A DNA stretch of 64,000 nucleotides from Ophthalmolycus amberensis (Eukaryota > Chordata > Actinopteri > Perciformes > Zoarcidae): contig JAFEUB010001064.1 in the NCBI GenBank assembly GCA_024529925.1, positions 416,001 to 480,000 on the forward strand, given 5' to 3'. The notes under the pieces are model-generated. The model had not been told where the DNA came from and searched no databases. It saw only the letters and a program-made list of their open reading frames with translations. Shown piece by piece: positions 43,801 through 55,800 of the stretch. The stretch's first letter is position 1, and the number at the start of each line of letters is the position of its first letter. The position numbers and the translations under genes are program-made.

Positions 43801-46800
43801 AAGCACAAGTGAAGGCTAAAGGTTACCATCTGCACGCTCCCAGGGCTCCCATCCTCTCTCGCCCACTGATAAAATGACCCAGCGCTCAATTCTGCAGGTT
43901 GACTTTAGTAATCACTAGCTGTGCAATGTGCTCACCTCCAGGCACACTCCCTCTGCTCCTTGCCCTCCAAAGTCAAAACAACAATATCTATTTATTACAT
44001 GTGATTTTTGTAGCCTGTAGTGAAGTGTACAGAGTTAGGAAAATACACAGATGCTGCCTTTTGCTTGGCTTTTTATGGCTTCTCACCAGCATTAAAAGCT
44101 GCAGTGGGTGAATATTGCAGGTTGCCTGAGTAGTATTACTCATCAAAGCTGGAGGTAGCAGAACTCAATCAATACAGATGTGAGGGGAACAGTACTACAC
44201 CCACTCAGTATGTGAAATATGGAAGAGCTGGTGGCTAATGCAGCAGCTAGCTCACTGATGAAGTATGCTGCTGGCTGCAGATTGAAAGACTTCTATAGGA
44301 GTCACCTGTTAAAACACTGCTGAACACAAACATAGTGATGCAAGTGCTGCACCATTCCAATGCATTAGTGATACAAAGAAGCTCATCAATAGTTAACATT
44401 GTTTTCTGCCCGGGTGCTGTGGAGACTCCATTGTTTCAGGAATGTATTGAGTATGTGTTGTGCTTTATGCTCATCTGCTACAGCAGCTTAGTTAAGTTGG
44501 TGCGCCCTATCAGCAAAGGTTGTTATGCCTCAGTACTGAGGTTTGAACACGGGATTGGTCGTTGCTGATCTTTGAGGGCCAAAATAATAAGGATACTGTA
44601 AATATTGAATGTTTAGTCATACTAGCAGGTTTCTACAATCGGAACCAGTTTATTGCCAAGTACGTTTGCACATACAAGGAGCTTTATAACAATAAACAAA
44701 CACATTAGGAGTACGTTAAAATACGTATGAAAAGGCTTTATCAGTCAGTTGGAACACCACTTTGGTCCAGAGTGAAATCACTCGATATGGGCTGGATTGC
44801 TTTGACATTTGGTGCAGATATTTTTGGTCCTTTCAGGATTAATTATAATAACTTTGGTGTTCCCCTGACTTTTCATTGAGCGCCATCAATCCGTGCAAAA
44901 TTTCATTTTGCTTCAGGTACCAGTGAGGCATGAAATACGATCCAGGAGTTCCAGTTTAATGAATAGATCAATGGGTCTGAAGGGCGATCAGAAGCCAAAA
45001 CACAAAGTTGTCACACAATCTGTGCAGAAACAGTCCCGAGCCACAGTAGATGAAGGAGAGGCCTTTGGGAATAACTTCCTCAGCACTTGTGTCACATTCC
45101 ACCCGACACACGTGTCGAGAGGCTACCAGGTGCATGAAGTAAGAAATAAGTGCAGAGTTCTAGAAGGATGGAGACAGAGAGAAGGAACATACTGAGTAAA
45201 TACTCTCGGAAGAGGAGGTCATCAAGAGAGGGATTCTGTTGATCCAATGGAGTTGGGGAAGTCAGAGGTTGGATTTGAGATATGTTGCCTCGCAGTGACA
45301 CCAGGACTAGTCAGCATTTATTTGGCAGATGGTCATGAGCAGTGAGCTTATGAAGGCTGAATGAGGGGATTCAGGTAGGTGGGTGCTCGAGGCCACTCTG
45401 TAGGTGAGCATTAGTGACTGCAACTTAATATGAGGAGCAACAGGGAGCCAGTGGAGAGACATGAGCCGCCTTTGGCTGGTTGAAGCCCAGACGTGCTGCT
45501 GCATTTTGGACCATTTGCAGCAGCTTCACTGAGCATGCTGCCCCCCCGCCAGAAGGGCCTTACAGCAGTCAGGGCACACGGAGCACAAGGAGCAGCCCAT
45601 CAGTCAGATAGCACCTGATCTCATCTATGAAGTGCAATCAACATGGCTGAGTTACAGATGCAACATGCAAAAGTTGAGCCAGGTTGATCTTTTTGCTGGA
45701 CCCTCTGTGTTGGCGCCCTGACTCTGCTGACAGACTGATCTCATTCAAATGAACGACGGGAACATGCTTTTTGTAACGCACATGTATATATGTGTATGTA
45801 CGTATATTATATGATACTATATGGCCTGACCTTGTTGTGGAACCATCTCTCTTTATTGCTGCTCAGACCCTCGTAGCTCGTCTTAAGGAGAACTTGGAGA
45901 AGCTGACAGAGGAACGGGACCAACGCAGCAGTAGCGAGAATCGAGAGAAGGAGCAGAACAAACGTCAGCAGAGACAGATCCGTGACGTCAAAGAGGAGAT
46001 GGCTGAACTGGCCAAAAAGGAAACCGAGGCCAGCCGCAAAAAACACGAACTGGTAAGGTTACAATGACACAAGTTACTGACAATTATCATGAGCAAGCAG
46101 CACAGTTATTTAAGGAGAGCCTGCATAGAATCCATCAACAAAAAGTCAGCCGTGGGTCCTGCTCTGCTGACTCGTGTCTCTTTAACAGGAAATGGACATT
46201 GAGAGCTTAGAGGCTGCTAATCAGAGCCTGCAAGCAGACCTCAAGCTGGCCTTCAAAAGGATCGGTGACCTCCAGGCAGCCATCGAGGACGAGATGGAGA
46301 GTGATGACAATGAAGACCTGATCAACAGGTACAAACATGAACACATGAGGATGGTTCTGCTGTCAGCGGAGTCAACATCAGCAGGATGTCCCTCTGAACA
46401 TATTTGGGAAACATTAATATCATAGTTCCACAAAGTCATTTTCTTGAGTTTCAGGCCACTTCTCAACGTCTTCATCAGCAGGTCAATGACAACTCACCAT
46501 CATACCAACTCACCAGAGAATTATTAACATTATTCCTCTTCAAGTGACCACATTTCTGGTTCAATCCAAAAGTGGTGGGACGCTTTTTATAGCTAATCAT
46601 TTTATGAATTAGTTGCATTTTCCATCTTTTGTGCAATTCCTCACATTTTAGCACACATGTTGGAGGAGCAGTACGTTGCTCTCAGGATTTAGCAGCAGCT
46701 GACTGATCACGTGCATTAGATGTTTAGCTGCCTCTCTGCTCTACTCTCTGAGGACCATCCTGTGTAACCACTCCTCAATATAAAGCATCACTCATAAAGC

Positions 46801-49800
46801 CATGACGGGATGAATCAGTGACATGTGTCACCGCCTTCCTGCTGAGTGAGTGAGTTGAGCAGATCAACATCAGTCTCATGTCCGTTTGTAGAGCAGAGCT
46901 GGCACATAGAATTCCTGGAGTCTCGTCATCACAGTGAGGTTGCCGAGTTCAATCGTGTCTGTCCGGAGACCAACGCGACAACTAGCTCAGTGTCTGTAAC
47001 TAGCATCCCACGCTACAGCCTCGACTCTGCTCAGACCAGCTCGGCTAACACAGAAGCTGTTGTGTGCAGATTAAACAGTCAGGATTCAACATGTTCATCT
47101 GTGAGCTCCAGAGGTGTTGTCAGGTGAATTCATGCTAAGCTAGGGTAAGCACGTCCTGACTCTAGTTCTGTATTGAATACACAGACGTGAGGTATCCATT
47201 TGAACCTGTAACTCTTAGAAAGAAAGCAGATGAGCAGGAGGCGATCTGAGAGGAAGATGTTTTTAATCATGAAGATAGATTTCAAACCACACATAAAGAC
47301 TATGAAGCCTGTTTAGCTATTTCATACAGCGGTTAAAGTAACGTTCATACAATCATTGTGATCTTTAGTAAAACAATTGGAACAAATGGAAACCCCTGTT
47401 CCATTTACTGAGATGAACAGCAGACTGTCCAGCGATTAGACGTTGATCATGTAGCCTCGTCATCTCACCAGCAGAGCTCTGAACGTTCATGTCCATTGCT
47501 CATGTACAGCTGTTTGCACTCTAGGCTGTTCTCACGTTGCACAACTTTACGGAGATACATTTCAAACAGATTTGTATTTGAGGCATTTTCTATCTCTTCT
47601 GGTAGAGTCGCATTGATCTCTATGAGGATACGAATAGTTCAACACGCCCTGCAGAGAAGCCTGTTATGTTGAACTGCTCACTTAATGAGAGTTGATTTAT
47701 TTTCAGCTGTCGTGTGTCATACTGTCATGTGACCAATGACACATTCAACCTTCCAATCGAAGCCCTCCAGATAGTGAATGTTCTGGTCAGTTGGGCCTTC
47801 CTCCTCAGATCAACACCCACCTTATAGAGACAGCAGTCCTCCAGCTAACCTCTGGTTCAACTCCACAGAGATATAGCACCGTCTGCTGCAGCAGCAGACT
47901 CATGAGAACACGCTCTGAAAGGCTTTCTCCTCCTCCGTAGGCAAGACACAAGATCAATAGCACACGGAGTCGATGCCCCTAAAACCATGATGCGTCCCTT
48001 ACTGATAGTTTGTCATCACAGCATCTGCCATGACATACATATTTATTGAGATACGTATAAGCATCATTCACGTTTCATGTATTAGTTTTGACTTGATTCT
48101 TATTTCCTGTTTTTTTCTTTTCTTTTCTATTGTCTTGTTTTTTTCTGTCTTGTCGTTTCTTCTTTGTCCCTCCACCTTCATCATCATCACCAGTTTGCAA
48201 GACATGGTGACAAAGTATCAGAAAAGACAGACCAGAGCGTGAGGAACTTGAACTTTTTTATTTATTTGTTGCACCACTGGAAATGATGCAGTATTCTACA
48301 GTCTTTGAACATGTAGTGGAGAAGGTGATAGTGGAGAGCCATCACACTGTAGACAAGAGATCAATTCAAAGGGAAACCCTGACAGAAACAAATAGAAAAG
48401 AGATTTGGAATGCACCCGGCATTCTGGGTCAATTTGAATGTCTGGTGATTTTCCTCATCTATTTCAAGACATCAGCTTTTGGTGTCAGGCCCTTAGAATC
48501 ACAGAGCGGTGGCTCATTGCAGATGCACACATGGTCAATAATTCAAACAGGAAGAACTGCCTCATGGGAGATACAGTGACACAGTAAACCCAGGGGGGGG
48601 GTAGAGTTCCTTTGATGTATGAAGGCTCGGGGATAATGCATCATCAACAGTGCTCAGAGATTCCCACAACCCCCAGTTTACACCACTCTTGATTGCATGA
48701 CCTCACATGCTGGGTTGCATGGCTACCACTGACCATATGTTGCTCAAGCCCCAGCATGAAACAAGCCTCCCTCCTCAGAGTCTGTGTGGTTAACCGCTTT
48801 GAATTGAAAGGCACAAGTGCCCTGATCTCTCTGGTTCATCCCCCTGGAGGCCCAGATCATACTCACAGTTCTCCTTTACGCAGCCGGGGGGGTTACCGTC
48901 ATGTCAGACACTGCTGTGTTGTGTCTGAACAGCAGCCTCTCGCTCCCTGGGCCATCTTAATATTTCATCAGCCGCTCTGGTGCTGGATGTGACTGTAGGT
49001 AGGACTGCCCTCCTGACAGGAGGAAGAAAGGGTGTGTTCCTCATCAATCTTTGACTCGCCCTTGCTTAATAATGCAGAACCCTCAAATGTCTTACAAAAA
49101 GCTGCCTTGCTCACCAGGCGAGTAGCACACACGCAGCGTTAACCTCTGGCTCTCAGCCATTGCAGCCCCCCGTCTGTAAAGGGATTATTAATCAGAGCTG
49201 CACAGTGCAGAGTGTTGTGATTTGTAATGAGCTGTTGGCACTGACACATTTCAATCAAAGCTCCTCTTTCCTGGTGCTTGGAAAGGAGACAACATACATT
49301 TCTATTTCTGTGAAATATAAATGATGTAGCGATACATTTCAATATATTAACATTGATACAGCATAATTCAATTAGTATGAAGCTGCTCTAAAGTACAGAA
49401 AGGCTGTGCTTTTGGCTTAAGATGTCATTGAAATCATATTGGGGTTTATTTCTTCTGTAAAATGGAAGTGCACTCTGTTGAGGACATGGAAGACCGTTAC
49501 ACGTCTGTGCATAATTCAGTCACAATATGATCTCCTTTTATAAAGAACGGTAGCTGCTGCTAGGAACACTATAATGTGTTGTTTTTCTAATGATTTAACA
49601 TATATAAATATTCATTGATGTTTTTTTTCTTATTATTTGGGACAGTCTCTTAATCATGTCCTGTCCTGTTAGTATGGCTCCTGTAGTCCAATAAGCAGCT
49701 TACTGTACCTGTAAAGGTCAATGTGGGTCAGTGTAGATGCTACATGTTGTGGCCTTTAACCTTTAACACCAGTGCTAACGACAGCCTGTCCTCGGCTGAA

Positions 49801-52800
49801 TTACTTTCCTTTGTGTTTGTGCCACTGCTGGCATAGCGGTCAAACATGTTCTCAGCCCTCTCATTCAAAGGCCTGGAGGATAGCAGGACATCATGATGTA
49901 TCTCTCAAGACTTAAGTATTGTGAGAATTTAAAATCATAATCAGCTCTATTGGTCATGTATGCGTACGCATACAAGGAATTTGACTCTGTTTTTTACGTT
50001 GCTCTCAACGTACATACACAGAATATAAAAATAAAAACAAGGACAACAAAGTAGAACATACAGCATAAAGGTGTAACTACTATGTACGATATCAATCGCT
50101 TTAGCACAGATATTTGACTACACTGGCTTTTGTGACTTCAGTTGGCTTTCAGTATAGCTAATAAATGACTATTTGAATATGTGCAGTTCATGTTACACCA
50201 AAGGCAGCGCTCACTGCAGTGGAGGTTTAGCAGCACAGATGAACTGTTGCCTTTTCATGTGACATTGTGGATGAGAGGTTCCCTGAGCTTATGTTCCCCG
50301 TGGTCTTGGAGACGATGCTCCAGAGCCACAGGGACCTCACTGGGCCGGCAGTTTCATATATCGGAGGCATACACTGTGGTGTCTATAAGACCCAGGGACA
50401 CAGAGGGCAGGAGGATCCATAGAAGCTAATGATGAATGTAATAGTGTGTAACAGAGACGTACAACCAATGGCGGCAGAATGTCACAGACAATGAATGTCT
50501 CCTCGGCACTCTGTTGGTTTGCTTCCCCCAGGCTTTCGGCAGGGCTTAACTAATGCTATGGTGGTCAAGGACATCAATTGTGGTTGACACCATCTGTGAA
50601 GTGCGCAATTACATATTGCCCACAATTGTGTTTCTGGCTGTAGACCGGAGAGGTCTCTCTCTCTGTGCTCTAACTGGTCCATGAGATTGTTACACAGGTA
50701 AGAAAGTCTTCGAGAATAATGACACATAATTCCAACCTGTTTTTAATGAACATACCTGCAAAACATTTGCTGTCATTGATTGAATTTATTTTACAACAAT
50801 ATTGTAGCAACTGAAGCTTGATGTCTGTCTCGAGGCAATGTGTTGTAGTATCCTCACCCCAACCACAAGCAGGACACAGAACGCAAAGTCCTGCATCCGT
50901 GTGCCCACCATCCTCCCGACCGCTTCATGTCGGTCCACGACATGAAGAACAATCCAGCCAGCAATTGAGATTCTTCCAAAACGTATTAGGCACAACCATT
51001 TCTAGGAGAAAGAGTTTTGCAGCACTGCTGTAAGTTTCAGGAAACTCGGCAATGTCATTACAATTACAAGATGAAAGGAAAAGTAAACTGCACTTCCTTC
51101 CCCATTTTGATTTCCTCTAGTTAGGAGTTATTTTTAAATCAGTGTCACCAGTGAAGACTCATTGAAGAAGAGTTGACGAACGAACCCTCGCGACGCTTTG
51201 ACTAAAAAGGGTCATATAAGGAAAGGTGTCTGCTGCCTGACGTCGGAGCAGCTTCTTCCCTCATTGAGTGAAGTCCACACTGCCAAAGACAAAGACACTT
51301 GGCTGCTCTGTCATCATAACAGCAGGCAGCAGCAAATCTCCAGATTGTCTAATAGTAGAGGCATGTTTTGCAAAGCTAATTACAGCTTAAGAGTCCGTCG
51401 CCCCGTCCTCCCTCCCATCCAAGGTTATTGTATTCCATTAAAGCTAGCACACTATGCATTTGGATCTCACTGGGCAAGCCATTATTTGAAATCTCCTTCT
51501 TTGAAATCCAGGGAGCTTTTGTCTCTGACTGCTCATGATTTTAATTATAGGCAGCACTGGGCCTTTCAGAGCTCCATGTGCTGGAGAAAAGAATGTTTTC
51601 TCTCTCTTCCCCGACGAGATTTGAGGCTTTCTGAAACCGATGCAGAGAAGTGGCGCCACCCTTCTGATGTCTCTTGAGGACTATTAAGCTGTAACAACTT
51701 CATTTCACAGCGCCACACAAGCACTGGGCTTTGACGGCACTTAATGAGTGTTGCGCTCTTTTCATCTGTGTCAAATTTTATGACAAGCCCTCTATTTCCC
51801 TCCGTGGCTCACAGTGGTTTGTGAATGTGTAATGATAATTGAGAGGAAAAACAGTGCAGTGCCCAGCTGTGTACCAAATCATTCTGTCAAGAAGTGAAAT
51901 TATGAGTGCATGCATATGACTGCATGTGCGTGTGCAGGACTGGTGATGACAATAATTACCAGAAGAAAGGTACATCTGGACATGTTCTGCCACTTTGCTG
52001 TGCAGTTCAGCAGAAACTCTTTCCGGTGGTTTGGATCTCATCTTTATGAGGTATATGCAGTTATTTCCTGATGAACGCTGTTTAGACGGAAACATTGCAG
52101 AAATACAAGTATGAAGAGAAGCAGCAATAATCAAGCAAGATATTTTTGTGTTTTATTCAAGTCCTGCTGCCTTTTGACACACAGCTCTTAAATGCCCAAT
52201 GCAAGCCAGGGAGTGGCACTTCATCTGAATGAAGTTGTTGCTCTGCTAAAGATAGAACAATGTATGACCTGAGATAATCATACTCCAACAACAGAAGTAG
52301 AAATACCACAGTTGAGTCTCTTATGCCAATCATGAGAACATCACTAGAGTAGTATCCCCAAAGATTGCACTATCACACCAAGTCCCATTGTGGAAGCACA
52401 TTTTATTGAACACATTTCTGAATGCTAATGTCGGAGATGTAGGCACACAACCTTAACACAGTTCCATAATGACTTGAACACATTGTCACTTTAACCAAGT
52501 CATCCAGACACTTATTTGAACATAAAGTTATTCCCTAAACCACAATTCCAATTATTTTCTTCTTCACTTTCAAATAAGTAATTTAGTTAACAGGACTTTA
52601 GAGCCAGCTCAGGTATTTGATTGTTGTGTTGTGTGTAAAGGTGTGTCCAGCAGAGATGTCAGTGGTGTACTCTCATCATACCACAGCAGCGTTGGCCAAA
52701 CCTCCAGTGAAAGCTCTGTGGTTGGGTGTTGTTTCTGTCACGGTGCTGTACGGCTCTGGAGAGCATGATAGTGAAGCGCTCATCGAACAGTGACAGTGTG

Positions 52801-55800
52801 GTGTTCACGTCTATACAACCTCTCGTGGGCATGTTGGTGTGCTGACTGGAGCCTTTTGAGCATGTGCTGTCTTTTGTCCCGTATGAATGTCACAATCCTT
52901 CTTTGCTTCCACACTAACAGCTTGTTCTCCGTTCTCTGTCTCCACAGATACAGAGAATTACAGGAACATTTCTACCAGTGTTGACTCTCCTTTCACACCA
53001 ACATTTCTTTTCCCTTTTTCTCTCGTTTTTCTATTCATAACCTCTTTTGCCATCTGGTCTCTCCTTTGTTTCCTCTGACTTGTTTTCCTGTCTCTGACTC
53101 TGACCAGTCAGGGGGATTCAGACACAGACTCTGAGGTGGAGGATCGCGTGGATGGGGTGAAGTCCTGGTTGTCTAAAAGCAAAGGTTCCACCAAGAACCT
53201 GTCAGATGATGGCAGCCTCAAGAGCTCCAGGTCAGTACAAAGGCAGCTGCTATTACTGTCACTATAGGAGCAGTCGAACTAATGCTACCTTTCACTGCTT
53301 TTGGACTCCGGATGAAATGGTTTACAGGATCTGACTCAGAGGAAATAAAGCAATCCCAGTCAGGTACTAGGCTGAAATCAGGGGGCCGCTATTACTTCAA
53401 TGTATTTTCAAGCTACGTTGTCTTTATTATTGCCTGCTCTTTGAAGAGGGAACTTTTATTTTCTAAAAACAAACCACCTCTGTGGTAGATTTATTGACAT
53501 GCCCAATGGCCAGATGGTATAGGCTACCTGTGATAAATGAATGTGTCTGCCAGCTGACAGCTTCCATTGCCCCAGATTTGTCTCCTTACCAGAAGATTTA
53601 ACTTCCCTCCCTCAGCTGAGCCACTACCAACTTTAAAACGTCTTTGAATCTCTCTTAGCAGCATGTCTCCACAGACAAACAGTGGCTGACTAGCCAACAC
53701 TGCTCCTTGTAGTCGTAGCTTTCAATTTCAAATGACTTTAATTGCCATTTGCACAAGTACATTGGACTTCTTGGCCAATTCAACAAAGAATAGATAAAAA
53801 AAAGGTTTATCAAGTTCAAAGTGTTGTTTAAGCTTTGATTGATTTGATTTGATTTTCAGTCAGAGTTCACACATATTATCTCCTTGAAGTTTCTTTAATT
53901 CTCACAGGATTCACTGTTTGAGATCAGTAATAAACAACATTAGACAAAAATATGCAATTTGATGTCAAATATTTCAATATGTTTCAGCAAGATTACTGGA
54001 TAATCTCCCACCAGAATGCAAAATGTTTGCCACCACTAATTGAGTTTCAGTGCATATAACCTGTGTTGTAACTGGAACACAGCGGTTAGTGTTACCCTAA
54101 ACCTCAACCCTCTCAGTCTGGCATAAATAGAAATAAAGTAGCACATACTCTTTCTTCTCTGCAAAAATCCATTTTCCTGAGCATATCTATTGTTCTGTAG
54201 AATAGTTGTAGAAATAGATTTAAATATGGGTTTCATGGGTGCTATATAGCTCACCTGATGGAGCACCATGCACCAAGGCTGAGTCCTTACTGCAGAATCC
54301 CACCTGTGGCCCTTTGCTGCATGTTGTCCCCTCTCTATCTCCTGTCTAGTATCTGTCCTGTCTATATCATCAAGGCAAAATGGCCAAAAAAACATAGGAA
54401 AGTAACTTTATATTTAAAAGGCTAAAACGTTGCCTTTCAAGTTCTCAAATAATGTTGATACTTAAAGGTCCAGTGTGTACGATTTGGTGGCATCCAGTAG
54501 TGTGGTTGCAGATTGCAACCAACTGAATACCCCTCGACTCACTCCTCCCTCTCCAAGACAACAGCGGTATCTTTTAGGACCTTCACCTCATGACTTTAGG
54601 AGCAAGGACATTCAGCTGGCGTTATCACGGTTTTGCACTCAGTTTCTCAAGCGTGTCAGAGAACTACGGTGGCCTTCAGGTAACGTAAAAATGCAAAAGT
54701 CTCTCTAGAGCTAGTGTTTGGGTTTTCCCTTCTGGGCTGCTGTAGAAACATGTCGTGCAACATGGCGGACTCCGTGAAGATGACCCGCTCCTTATCTAAA
54801 TATAAACGACTTATTCTAAGGTAACAAAGACAAAAAGATTCTTAGTTTCAGGTGGATATACACTTATCAAAACATAGTTATGAATATTATATTCCATTTC
54901 TGCCAATAAGTCCCCTGGAATCTTACGTGTCTGCTTTAGGCTAAATGGCTATATGAATGTTTTGTTGCCATAATGCCACATTATGGCAACAAAACATTCA
55001 TATAGCCATTTAGCCTAAAGCAGACACGTAAGATTCCAGGGGCCAATCAGCCAAAACATTTAGATTGCTTTAAAGTGAGTTTGTAGGAGATTGAAGTCAT
55101 GATTTTTCCCATTCTGACAGTGGCGGGCTGTGCATTTTATACCTGGGCCTGCACTGCTGTCCTGCAGCTGAATCACCTCATTATGACGCCACATCATTAG
55201 TTTCGTGTAAAAATGAAGCTCAACACCTATAAATACACTAACTGCAGAGTGCAGATACATGAATACGCGAGAGAGTGTCTCCTCTCTTCTCTGACTGCAG
55301 CTGGGACTGCTGTGCACTACTGTGAGAGTGACCGCCTGTGAGTGCTTTGGGGCTCACGGCACCCGCTGCTCGTTCACGACAGTGCAGAACGTACGTGCTT
55401 TAACGTCACAGTCAAAACACCAGAAAAGTCTCCAACAACAGAACAAGTCGCTCGATTTTTCATTAGTCTCTTTTGACAAAAAAAGTCTCCATGAGGGTTT
55501 GGAAAGTCACCAGATTTAGCGAGAAAGTCGCCAAGTTGGCAACACTGGCACCGACTAAATATGTCCCCAGAGCAACATAGGACTTAACAATGGTTCCTAT
55601 CACATATAAAACCAAACAAAAATCCATATTCATAAAAACAAGTTGTACAAATAACAATCGTCCCCATTCACTTAAAGTGCTCATGGATTCACTTGTGAGT
55701 CTGCAGGCCTCTGGCTCTGTTCTTACCTAGAGACACAGAGGTGAGATCTGATTGGATAAAAGCTCTACTTAAAACAAGCTGCACTGGAAGCAGAGCAGCT

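Larger units (their letters stand above)
43577..45866 (+). other. Intron with dispersed repeats and a LINE fragment
   Basis: Holds a retroelement tail-like text at about 44645-44730, a dispersed repeat at about 44760-44930, and a minus-strand LINE fragment at about 45300-45560. Confidence 0.55.

Noticed and set aside
46846..47127. 93-codon Ser/Thr-rich frame as an extra exon
   Set aside because: Its phase does not fit the split Ser codon between 46328 and 48194, and the human protein joins directly there.
51198..51677. 159-codon frame in a large intron
   Set aside because: No domain or splice signals; within chance for this length of DNA.
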